This document shows positions 37,735 to 45,201 of a stretch of DNA of 64,000 nt, piece by piece (within the stretch, counting starts at the first letter, position 1; each line of letters starts with the position of its first letter). The notes beneath the pieces are model-generated. The model had not been told where the DNA came from. It worked only from the letters and a program-made list of their open reading frames with translations, and ran no database searches. Source of the stretch: Shewanella japonica (GTDB lineage: Bacteria; Pseudomonadota; Gammaproteobacteria; Enterobacterales; Shewanellaceae); contig NZ_CP020472.1 in the NCBI RefSeq assembly GCF_002075795.1, forward strand, positions 3,021,001 through 3,085,000, in the 5' to 3' direction. The position numbers and the translations under genes are program-made.

Positions 37735-37854
37735 TTAAATTAAGCCTGCAAGTCTCAACGCAGAAATAGAAGCTGGTAATGTTGGTAAAAGTAAAACAAG
37801 GATAAAACCAATAAAATACAAAATGTTAAATGGGTCTTTAAACGGCTGACTCAT
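37735..37854 (-). CDS. 39-residue membrane peptide downstream of the RiPP cluster
   Basis: An ATG at 37854, 10 bases after an AGGA, opens a 39-residue frame. A polar start (MSQPFKDPFN) is followed by one strongly hydrophobic helix (ILYFIGFILVLLLP) and a short tail ending RLAGLI. The frame ends at 37735, 50 bases before a terminator. It is shorter than ordinary gene-calling limits. Codon periodicity and the single clean helix support a real small protein. A link with the bufferin genes 130 bases upstream is only positional. Confidence 0.5.
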   Translation of the reverse strand: MSQPFKDPFNILYFIGFILVLLLPTLPASISALRLAGLI

Positions 37855-37984
37855 GTTATTTGATTCCTAAGAGTTAAGTTGACCACCTACCGGCAGCGTG
37901 AAGTAGATCACAAAATCCGCGCCATTGTAAGTAAAAAGGCCTACAATAAAAACCCTAAAAATTTTAAGCCATTTATTATCCTGT

Positions 37985-38734
37985 TTATCCTCTACTCTCT
38001 CGACAAATAATCTGTTTTTCAGCCAACTGTTGTAACATCTGTAAGCAGCCGCTGGCTAAAGTTTCTGAAGTCATTTGCGGGTAGGATTGTTTAAGCCATT
38101 CTATTATATCTGAAAAATAACATTGCTCGGCTTGATTAATGTATGCGAGCACTTGCGCTGTTAATGGGTTTAACTGTAAAAAGTTTACCTCATCAGCTTG
38201 ATCTCGGTATATACAAAAACTATGTGGTAGCTCACTCGGCTCTGTTGGCTGATAGTCAAGACTGATGTGCTGCACATCGTATTGATATTGTGCAATGGTC
38301 GCTGTGTCTGACAGAGTGAGCGGCAGCTCGGTAATCATATCTCTAGCGATAGTCACTTGCTTGTCGTTATCAAAGACAGCCGAAATATAAAGCTCTAACC
38401 ACTCATAATGGGCCAACTCCACCATAAACGGCGGATCGTAATCTTTTGCTTGATAATCCGTTTGTAAAAAAGCGATAAATTCTTGTGAAATTTCAACAAA
38501 CAAAGGTGTCTTACAGTCAAAACTAACAAAAAACTCTTGGATTAATTTAAGCCAAGCATCATCAGTGTATAACGATTTAAGAACAGGAAAAGCACTCGAT
38601 ACGAACCCATTAATGTTATTAAAAAACAATTCCCGATAAACCGTCATCCGTTCAAGGCTTATTCCTTCAGGCAAGGGTTTACTGGGGTCGCGAATGTAAT
38701 CCATAAACTCATATTGAGTATCAATAAAGCTCAT
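37985..38734 (-). CDS. DUF2063 partner protein of the MNIO enzyme (BufC/HvfC-like)
   Basis: A 249-residue soluble protein. The N-terminal half is the DUF2063 domain (DTQYEFMDYIRDP, then MTVYRELFFNNINGFVSSAFP). The C-terminal half is a winged-helix/RRE-like region ending in a Gln-rich helix. In bufferin and Hvf clusters this protein binds the precursor and is needed for its modification. Its ATG overlaps the stop of the DUF692 gene by one base and is preceded by AGGAG, so the two enzyme subunits are made together. Confidence 0.88.
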   Translation of the reverse strand: MSFIDTQYEFMDYIRDPSKPLPEGISLERMTVYRELFFNNINGFVSSAFPVLKSLYTDDAWLKLIQEFFVSFDCKTPLFVEISQEFIAFLQTDYQAKDYDPPFMVELAHYEWLELYISAVFDNDKQVTIARDMITELPLTLSDTATIAQYQYDVQHISLDYQPTEPSELPHSFCIYRDQADEVNFLQLNPLTAQVLAYINQAEQCYFSDIIEWLKQSYPQMTSETLASGCLQMLQQLAEKQIICRESRG

Positions 38735-39573
38735 TAGGCACTCCTTGACTTAGCCTGTAATAATGCCTGTTGTTGGTATTGATGAATCTGATTAATTTCA
38801 ATCAATAACTCTGGCGTTTCAGGAATATTAAAATCTCGCTCTAACAAGGTAGGAAACACGCCATGCTGCTGATAGCTTTGCTGTAATAATTTCCACACAG
38901 GGTCTATAACATCTGCACCATGAGTGTCGACCATCAGGTCTGATGATTCTTCGTAATGCCCTGCTATGTGCATATATTCAATACGTTCAGTTGGCATAGA
39001 AGCTAAAAACTCAGCCGCATCATATTGATGGTTAATTGAATTAACGTAAATATTATTTACATCAAGCAGTAATTTACAATCAGCTTCAGCTAATACCGCA
39101 TTCACAAAGGTTTGTTCATTCATCTGCGCACCAGGCGCTGCATAAAAAGACACATTTTCAAGAATAAATGGGCGCTCGAGAATGTCTTCAACTTGTTTTA
39201 TACGTTTAGCGACGTAAGTGACTGCTTCATCAGTAAACGGAATTGGCATCAAGTCATACATGTGACCCGTACCGGAACAGTAGCTTAAATGTTCAGAATA
39301 AATAGAGATCTGATGTAAATCGAGAAACGCTTTTATTTGTTTAACAAATTCAGTATCAAGCTCTTCAGGGCTGCCAATTGACAAGGACAAACCATGGCAA
39401 AAGAAATCATGCTGCTCAGTGAGTTGCCTAAACTGTTTGCCAAACTTTCCTCCCAGAGTCATCCAGTTTTCTGGCGCCACTTCAAAGAAGTTAATCTCAT
39501 CTGGCACTTGCTGACAAAACTCATCAAGCATCTCTCGGCGTAAACCCAGTCCAACTTTTGCTTGCTCTGCCAT
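38734..39573 (-). CDS. DUF692 / MNIO RiPP-modifying iron oxygenase (BufB/HvfB-like)
   Basis: A 279-residue TIM-barrel enzyme of the multinuclear non-heme iron oxidase family (as MbnB). It shows GLGLRREML near the start and iron-ligand motifs such as FCHGLSLS, SEHLSY, ENVSFYA, DVNNIYVN, HIAGHYEE, DTHG and LLERDFNIP. The start at 39573 is chosen because GGAG lies 7 bases upstream. The family oxidises Cys residues of a precursor into heterocycles; in EGKCG-type precursors the product binds copper. The partner protein follows with a one-base overlap, and the precursor gene lies upstream beyond a terminator. Confidence 0.9.
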   Translation of the reverse strand: MAEQAKVGLGLRREMLDEFCQQVPDEINFFEVAPENWMTLGGKFGKQFRQLTEQHDFFCHGLSLSIGSPEELDTEFVKQIKAFLDLHQISIYSEHLSYCSGTGHMYDLMPIPFTDEAVTYVAKRIKQVEDILERPFILENVSFYAAPGAQMNEQTFVNAVLAEADCKLLLDVNNIYVNSINHQYDAAEFLASMPTERIEYMHIAGHYEESSDLMVDTHGADVIDPVWKLLQQSYQQHGVFPTLLERDFNIPETPELLIEINQIHQYQQQALLQAKSRSA

Positions 39574-39604
39574 TACAACACTCCGTCTGTTACTTTTTAT
39601 CAAT

Positions 39605-39629
39605 TAAAAAGGCCTGTATAACAGGCCTT
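39605..39629 (-). terminator. Terminator/attenuator between RiPP precursor and modification genes
   Basis: AAGGCCTGT and ACAGGCCTT form a perfect 9-bp stem with a 3-base loop, followed on the minus strand by TTTTTAATT. Placed 85 bases after the precursor stop and 32 bases before the DUF692 gene, it would allow much more precursor than enzyme to be made, with partial read-through. Confidence 0.85.
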
Positions 39630-39714
39630 ATCATGACGTACTTTACATTCAGATTAAACATTCAATGGGGTAAAAAAATGTTATGGATGTAAAGTTTATA
39701 TGCTAGTAAATGAA

Positions 39715-40146
39715 TTACTTAGCACCACCACATTTGCCTTCACCGCATTTGCCTTCTTTGGCTTTTTTGTCGCCGCCGCATTTACCTTCGCCACACTTGC
39801 CTTCTTTGGCTTTCATGTCGCCGCCGCATTTACCTTCGCCACACTTGCCTTCTTTGGCTTTCATGTCGCCGCCGCATTTACCTTCGCCACACTTGCCTTC
39901 TTTGGCTTTCATATCGCCGCCGCATTTACCTTCGCCACACTTGCCTTCTTTGGCTTTCATGTCGCCGCCGCATTTACCTTCGCCACACTTACCTTCTTTG
40001 GCTTTTTCTTCGCCACCATCAAGTTGGTAGCCGGCATTCATTTGTTCGAAGCCAAATGGATTAGCTTCGACTTGAGTAGAAACACCTGCTGTTAATACCA
40101 CTGCACCTAACGCCATTGCTACTGTAGTTTGCTTTACTGAGTTCAT
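39715..40146 (-). CDS. Bufferin/HvfA-type RiPP precursor with twelve EGKCG motifs
   Basis: A 143-residue exported peptide. Residues 1-28 form a signal peptide ending QVEA, 29-48 form a linker with the FGFEQMNAGYQLDGG segment, and 49-143 are six near-identical 16-residue units of type AKEGKCGEGKCGGDMK. This gives 12 EGKCG motifs, and all 12 cysteines lie within them. ATG 40146 is used because AAGGAAG precedes it; the ATG at 40167 would place that ribosome-binding site inside the gene. EGKCG cysteines in related peptides are oxidised by the DUF692 enzyme and bind copper, so a periplasmic copper buffer is the likely role. Confidence 0.88.
   Translation of the reverse strand: MNSVKQTTVAMALGAVVLTAGVSTQVEANPFGFEQMNAGYQLDGGEEKAKEGKCGEGKCGGDMKAKEGKCGEGKCGGDMKAKEGKCGEGKCGGDMKAKEGKCGEGKCGGDMKAKEGKCGEGKCGGDKKAKEGKCGEGKCGGAK
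39718..40002. repeat. 48-bp tandem repeat (six units) inside the RiPP precursor gene
   Basis: Six units of 48 bp (the last is 45 bp) encode the EGKCG repeats. The four inner units are almost identical, with one silent change (39912 region), while the end units differ more. This points to recent expansion or homogenisation and makes copy-number change between strains likely. Confidence 0.92.
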
Positions 40147-40461
40147 AATAATCTTCCTTATATTCAAACTTTATAATGGTGACCAACAACTAACAGTGCT
40201 GGCTTACAATTTAATAGACCTAATCACGTTTACTTTTATTTCACATAATTTGATCTAAATCATAATTATTTTCAAAATTTCTTGCTAGAGAATAATTTAT
40301 AGTTGTAAGCATAGTGTAAAAATAGGATTTATCTAGCTGATATTTATCATTAAAATTAAGTAATCATGTACCCAGCTACTTTTTGATGATTTATAAATGA
40401 ATTTGTATAACAAATCAAAGTCGCTAGAATAGCGCTCCTTTTACTGATTACAGGTTGAACC
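40147..40461. other. Divergent promoter region of the RiPP precursor and dusC
   Basis: These 315 A+T-rich bases contain the promoters of the precursor gene (-) and dusC (+). TTGATCTAAATCAT at 40250-40263 matches the FNR/EtrA consensus TTGAT-N4-ATCAA at 9 of 10 positions. No gene is seen. Confidence 0.5.
40250..40263. promoter_or_regulatory. FNR/EtrA-like (or CRP-like) half-palindromic site
   Basis: TTGAT-CTAA-ATCAT is one base short of the FNR consensus. It lies 104-117 bases upstream of the RiPP precursor and about 200 bases upstream of dusC. A+T-rich sequence makes chance matches possible. Confidence 0.3.
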
Positions 40462-41409
40462 GTGCGCGTAGTATTAGCCCCTATGGAAGGTGTCATTGAT
40501 GACTTGATGCGAGAAATATTGTCTGAAATTAATCCATATGACTTGGTGGTGACTGAGTTCGTTAGGGTTGTCAGCCAATTACTTCCAGAAAAAGTCTATT
40601 ACAAATTATGTCCTGAACTGCGCAATGGCGGCTTAACCGCCTCTGGTACGCCGGTACGTATTCAACTGTTAGGCCAACACCCAAGCGTCATGGCTGAAAA
40701 TGCACACAGAGCAGTTGAACTTGGCTCACAAGGTGTGGATGCTAATTTCGGTTGTCCTGCAAAAATGGTTAATCGAAGTAAAGGCGGCGCAGTATTATTG
40801 CAATACCCTGATACCATCCACGATATTGTTAAAGCCATGCGTGACGCTGTACCGAATGAGCAACCTGTTACAGCTAAAATCCGTTTAGGTTTTGAAGACA
40901 AGTCACTCTTTATGGAAAATGCGTTAGCTGTTTACGAAGCTGGTGCCAGTGAAATTGCAATTCATGCCAGAAGTAAAGTTGATGGCTATAAGCCACCAGC
41001 TTATTGGGAGTACATTACTGAAGTGCGTAAACGATTACCTATTCCAGTAATTGCCAATGGTGAAATTTGGAGTCGTGAAGATGCAATAAGATGTATGGAT
41101 GTCACTGGCTGTGACAACATCATGCTAGGGCGCGGAGCAATGTCATTACCAAACTTGGCTGCAGCAATTAAAGGCGAGCAAGCACCTTATACTTGGGCTC
41201 AAACGTTAAGTTTGTTGCTACGTTACACCCAAAAACAATTAATTGGTAAGAAGTCAGACTATTACCCTGCAAGAGTTAAGCAGTGGTTTACCTACCTTAA
41301 TAAACAATACCCAGAAGCAGATGCGTTATTTAGAGAACTACGTGTATTAAAAACCACAGATGAAATTGTCGCCATACTAGAAAAAACCTACGAACAACAA
41401 AATCGTTAA
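40462..41409 (+). CDS. dusC: tRNA-dihydrouridine(16) synthase
   Basis: An FMN-dependent reductase making dihydrouridine at position 16 of tRNA. The 315 residues equal E. coli DusC, and the sequence starts VLAPMEGV and has EFVRVV, the catalytic Cys in NFGCPAKMVN, HARSK and IANGEIW. The start codon is GTG at 40462 (MRVVLAPM), behind CAGGTTG. Confidence 0.95.
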   Translation: MRVVLAPMEGVIDDLMREILSEINPYDLVVTEFVRVVSQLLPEKVYYKLCPELRNGGLTASGTPVRIQLLGQHPSVMAENAHRAVELGSQGVDANFGCPAKMVNRSKGGAVLLQYPDTIHDIVKAMRDAVPNEQPVTAKIRLGFEDKSLFMENALAVYEAGASEIAIHARSKVDGYKPPAYWEYITEVRKRLPIPVIANGEIWSREDAIRCMDVTGCDNIMLGRGAMSLPNLAAAIKGEQAPYTWAQTLSLLLRYTQKQLIGKKSDYYPARVKQWFTYLNKQYPEADALFRELRVLKTTDEIVAILEKTYEQQNR

Positions 41410-41418
41410 TTTCATAAA

Positions 41419-41482
41419 AAAGCTTCATTAGTACGTATTAATATTAACGAAACTTAATATTTGTTTGCTTAAATGAAGCTTT
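41419..41482. other. Long hairpin between dusC and the DksA-like gene
   Basis: AAAGCTTCATT and AATGAAGCTTT are perfect 11-base complements separated by 42 bases that contain a TTAATATTAA palindrome. It lies just after dusC and could be a processing or termination element or part of a small RNA. No T-run follows. Confidence 0.4.
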
Positions 41483-41564
41483 GAATTGATCTCCATCATA
41501 ACAATACTAGCCGATGACGTTAGACTAAATACCCAGATAAGCGATTAAGTAATTAGGTCATTTT

Positions 41565-41933
41565 GTGAGTATTCAAGAAATACAGCAATCATTAATGCAA
41601 AGAGAAGCGCAGCTTAAATATGAGTTAGTGCATCAATTAAATCAAAAAGGTCATGTGCAAAGTGCCTCACAAAGCCACTTTAATATGAGCTTAACCGAGC
41701 TTATTGAATTAATGAGTCAGCAGAATTTAACTGACACTCCGCTATTTGGTCAATTAACACGCCTAGATGCCGCATTATGCCAATTAGAGTTAGGTTTGTA
41801 TGGCTTATGTTCAGATTGCGAATCCGATATTGAACCTGAGCGACTAGCAGCAGACCCCACCGAGCAGCGATGTGCTTGCTGTGCAGAAAAACACCGTAAT
41901 GAACATCGACAAGAGTTGCGACTAAGCCATTAA
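41565..41933 (+). CDS. TraR/DksA-type zinc-finger protein
   Basis: A 122-residue protein with a helical N-terminal region and a C-terminal DksA-like C4 zinc finger: LCSDCESDIEPERL, then RCACCAEKH (C-x2-C, C-x2-C). The short coiled-coil lacks the clear acidic tip of DksA. It may bind the RNA polymerase secondary channel like other DksA/TraR paralogues, but this is inferred. The start is GTG at 41565. Confidence 0.8.
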   Translation: MSIQEIQQSLMQREAQLKYELVHQLNQKGHVQSASQSHFNMSLTELIELMSQQNLTDTPLFGQLTRLDAALCQLELGLYGLCSDCESDIEPERLAADPTEQRCACCAEKHRNEHRQELRLSH

Positions 41934-41945
41934 AATATAAAGTGC

Positions 41946-41988
41946 CACTTAAATATGGAGAGTCACTTAAATATCGAGAGTCACTCGC
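41946..41988. repeat. 18-bp tandem repeat after the DksA-like gene
   Basis: CACTTAAATATGGAGAGT at 41946-41963 is repeated at 41964-41981 with one change, followed by a partial third copy. No coding role is seen. Confidence 0.75.
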
Positions 41989-42063
41989 GTATACAGTGAT
42001 TCATAAAGTCACCTTCCCCATCATCTTAATACTGCTCGATTTTAATCGTATCGCTTTTGAGAT

Positions 42064-42097
42064 ATAAAAAAACCTCCGACTAGCGGAGGTTTTTTTT
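42064..42097. terminator. Bidirectional terminator
   Basis: AACCTCCG/CGGAGGTT stem with a 5-base loop, flanked by A-run and T-run. It ends the TonB receptor gene (-) and the DksA-like gene (+). Confidence 0.88.
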
Positions 42098-42111
42098 AGC
42101 GTAAATTCACT

Positions 42112-44787
42112 TTAGAATTTTTGATTAATACGTAGGTAGTAAGTACGACCTAGAACATCATACAAGTCAGTATTGACATCGCGGTAACCTGAGAAGTCGT
42201 ACCAAGTTGGTGCTTCTTCATCAAATACGTTGTTAATACCTACTGTAATCGTACCGTTCCAATCATGGGTGTAACCGAACTGGATATTATGCTTAAAGTA
42301 ATCCGGTGTATCTGTAATATAATCATAGCCTAGATCACGCCAGTATTGACCAGATTGGCTACCAATATACACAGTAGTCCACGCTGCATTAAAGTCATTG
42401 TAGTACCATGCAGCAGCTAAATTACCACGCCATTGTGGATAATCTTGAATACCTGCGTAATCGATTGCAATTGACTCTGAATCAGCTTGTTCTTCAAATT
42501 CTAATACGTGTGTCATATCAACTTTGAAGTTAAAGTCACCGAAACCGGTTTCTAAATTATATGAGGTAGCAAAATCTAAACCGCTGGTCACAACCGATGA
42601 CATATTAATGTAACCACTTTCTATGTATTCGATTTTACCGTCTGCCCCACGAGTCACAAAGTCTGAGCTACCATTAAGCTTTTCATCACGAATAACATCT
42701 GTAGCACTTACTGCTTCAATCTTATTATCGTAAGTAATGTCGTAGTAAGAAAGCTCAACGCTCCAAGCATCAGTTACATTCCAAACAGCACCTAAAGTAA
42801 GAGAGTTACCTTCTTCAGCTTCTAAGTCAAGGTTACCACCAAACCATGTTTTATGCTGATTACCCGTTGCACAATAGTTTTCATCAGAGCCGTTGTTAGC
42901 TTCACACCATACTGAGTCATAAGCAGTTTCAAAACTTAGAGATTGAGATGAGAACATTTCGCCCATATTAGGAGCACGGAATGAATCACCATAACTTGCA
43001 CGGACTAATAAGCTATCCACAGGACGCCAGCTAACACCAATTTTAGGTACGACGGCATCAAAAGTAGATGAATTAGTCACAACACCCGTAGCACCCGTTA
43101 GCGAGCCTTCTTGCTCATAACGTTCATAACGTACCGCTAACGATACATCAACGTTGGCAGGTAAGCCCATTTGGATCTCAGTGTATGCAGCTGTACGATC
43201 ACGCTCTGCATCGACATCATCACCACCCGAACCACCAGAAATGATACCCGCAGCAGACTCAGGATCTGATGTTTGCTTGAAGTTGATCATTTCGTACTCT
43301 GCACCCACTAACATAGCCAGTGTAAAGTTGTCGCTATCAATAAACGTTGTAGAAGCAAGGCCATCAATTTGAGTGCTATCAAACTTACCTTGGTAAACAC
43401 CAGTATGATTTGCTGCACTATAAAGAGCAGTCATGGTTTGATCCCATTCATCATAGCTCATGCCACTGGTGTTAAAGATATCGTAGTTACCAGTGTCAAT
43501 TTCACTTTGAATAATGTCATCATTAATCAAATTGTAGTTAAATGAATTAGTTGTAGAACCTGAGTATTGGGCATTAATCTCCCAATCGATACCATTACCA
43601 ATGTCAGCAAAACCAACAAAGCCACCTAACATGTCGTAGTTATTTGTTTCAGTTAACGTATCACGCTCACCTATTTGAACTGAACGCATGTAAAGCGTCA
43701 TGTCTTCACCCGTTGGGTTATAGACATTGTCCGCAGACATGACTGGGTAATTGGTAGAAACTGGTGTTCCGGCATAACGAGTGTTGGTTTCACTTAATGA
43801 TGCAGAACCACGACCACGAAATTGAATATCATCGGTAATATCATAACTAAAGTTGGTCATAAACGAGTTACGCGTCATGTCACCAAATAACTTTGTTACT
43901 TCGCCATAACTGTAATAACAGCGACCGTTGTTATTACCATCAGTACCATTTACGACATTTTCGGTGTCATCACACATTTCTGAGTTTGAATAGAACTCAT
44001 AAATGTCTTCACCATCCTCATCGACTCTACCAGTATTGTAATAGCCGTTTGGAACTGAACTGAATGAGCTATAATCACCATAAGAATCATCATCCATGTT
44101 CCAGATATCGCGATCCATCACAGCTTTAGTATCGTAATACTCATAGGTAAAAGTGATATTACCTTTATCCGTATTGTAACCAGTTGCAATTGAGAATCGA
44201 GTTGCATCCCCACCTTCAACATCTGGCATTTCCATGCTGTAATCTAATTGAACACCTTCAAACTCTTTTTTCGTAATGATGTTAATTACACCAGCAACCG
44301 CATCCGAGCCGTAAACAGCTGACGCACCATCACGTAAAATCTCGATACGTTCTACAATAGCGATTGGAATTTGTGATGTATCAGCAGTAGAACCAGAACT
44401 AGAACTCGTTCCAGGCATACGACGACCATCTAATAATACCAAGGTAGCTTGTGAGCCAAGGCCACGCATGTTAATTGAGCTAGTTGCACTTGCACCAGAG
44501 CCATAACCAGACGTACCACGCCATGAACCAAATGCGTTGATAGATGAGTTGTTAAGTACATCAGCAACTGTTTTTTCACCAGTCAGTGCAATATCAGCAG
44601 CACTTAAGACTGTTACAGGTGAAGATGTTTCCATATCCACTTGCTTAATACGTGAACCTGTCACTTCTATTCTTTCTACTTTTTCAGCTTCTTCAGCAAA
44701 AGCGATACCTGAAAAAGCCAACGATGCTGCTGTTGCAGCTAGAATACTGCGACGAATCGCCTTAGCTGTTAGCGTTAATGAACTCAT
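42112..44787 (-). CDS. TonB-dependent outer-membrane receptor 1 of a tandem pair
   Basis: An 891-residue receptor with a signal peptide ending GIAFA, a plug domain (about 35-165, with VERIEVTGSRIKQVDMETSSPV, LRDGASAVYGSDAVAGVINI), and a large barrel ending RINQKF. This is the Shewanella/Alteromonas-type large receptor, which often imports carbohydrates, peptides or other nutrients rather than siderophores. It resembles the next receptor (AKAIRR start, GSRIK..METSSPV), so the two are paralogues. It has its own GGGAGA ribosome-binding site and terminator. The ligand is unknown. Confidence 0.88.
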   Translation of the reverse strand: MSSLTLTAKAIRRSILAATAASLAFSGIAFAEEAEKVERIEVTGSRIKQVDMETSSPVTVLSAADIALTGEKTVADVLNNSSINAFGSWRGTSGYGSGASATSSINMRGLGSQATLVLLDGRRMPGTSSSSGSTADTSQIPIAIVERIEILRDGASAVYGSDAVAGVINIITKKEFEGVQLDYSMEMPDVEGGDATRFSIATGYNTDKGNITFTYEYYDTKAVMDRDIWNMDDDSYGDYSSFSSVPNGYYNTGRVDEDGEDIYEFYSNSEMCDDTENVVNGTDGNNNGRCYYSYGEVTKLFGDMTRNSFMTNFSYDITDDIQFRGRGSASLSETNTRYAGTPVSTNYPVMSADNVYNPTGEDMTLYMRSVQIGERDTLTETNNYDMLGGFVGFADIGNGIDWEINAQYSGSTTNSFNYNLINDDIIQSEIDTGNYDIFNTSGMSYDEWDQTMTALYSAANHTGVYQGKFDSTQIDGLASTTFIDSDNFTLAMLVGAEYEMINFKQTSDPESAAGIISGGSGGDDVDAERDRTAAYTEIQMGLPANVDVSLAVRYERYEQEGSLTGATGVVTNSSTFDAVVPKIGVSWRPVDSLLVRASYGDSFRAPNMGEMFSSQSLSFETAYDSVWCEANNGSDENYCATGNQHKTWFGGNLDLEAEEGNSLTLGAVWNVTDAWSVELSYYDITYDNKIEAVSATDVIRDEKLNGSSDFVTRGADGKIEYIESGYINMSSVVTSGLDFATSYNLETGFGDFNFKVDMTHVLEFEEQADSESIAIDYAGIQDYPQWRGNLAAAWYYNDFNAAWTTVYIGSQSGQYWRDLGYDYITDTPDYFKHNIQFGYTHDWNGTITVGINNVFDEEAPTWYDFSGYRDVNTDLYDVLGRTYYLRINQKF

Positions 44788-45201
44788 GTAAATCTCCCTG
44801 AACGTTAAATCTCATAACGTATTGACTTTTTATTGTTTTATTTAGTTATAGCGAAGTTAAGACCTCACACTGATACTGTTAAAACAACCCAAAAGCTTCA
44901 ACAAGAGACACAGCCATTTAACGAGCAGGATACAAATTAATACACATTAGCAAATAGTATCAAAAGGTAACTATCACAAAACTATATATTACAACCACTT
45001 ATGTTAAAACAACCGTTTTACAGCCAAACAGCCCAAAAGCGTTACAACTAGTAACCATTGAAAATGTAAGGTTACTTTTCGTTAACGCTCAATAACATGG
45101 TAAATTTTGTGCACTTTTTAACAGCGAAACAAAAAAAAATCTCGACCAATTGGCCGAGATTTTTAACATTTAACCTTAACTTACAAGGTAAATTTTGTGA
45201 T
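44788..45201. other. Intergenic region between the tandem TonB receptors
   Basis: These 414 bases hold the promoter of receptor 1 and the terminator of receptor 2. GTTAAAACAACC occurs twice (44878-44889 and 45003-45014), and the second copy extends into a TAAAAC-AACC-GTTTTA hairpin. These may be regulator sites; otherwise nothing is seen. Confidence 0.45.
45131..45164 (-). terminator. Rho-independent terminator of TonB receptor 2
   Basis: AAAAATCTCG and CGAGATTTTT pair around a loop containing CCAATTGG, followed by an extended T-run on the minus strand, about 40 bases after the stop. Confidence 0.88.

Noticed and set aside
39718..40002. CRISPR-like direct repeats
   Set aside because: The repeats are contiguous and coding, without unique spacers.
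39700..40095. Plus-strand open frames of 131 and 106 codons over the repeat region
   Set aside because: They are antisense images of the 48-bp repeats of the RiPP precursor. The minus-strand frame has a signal peptide, ribosome-binding site and MNIO partner genes.
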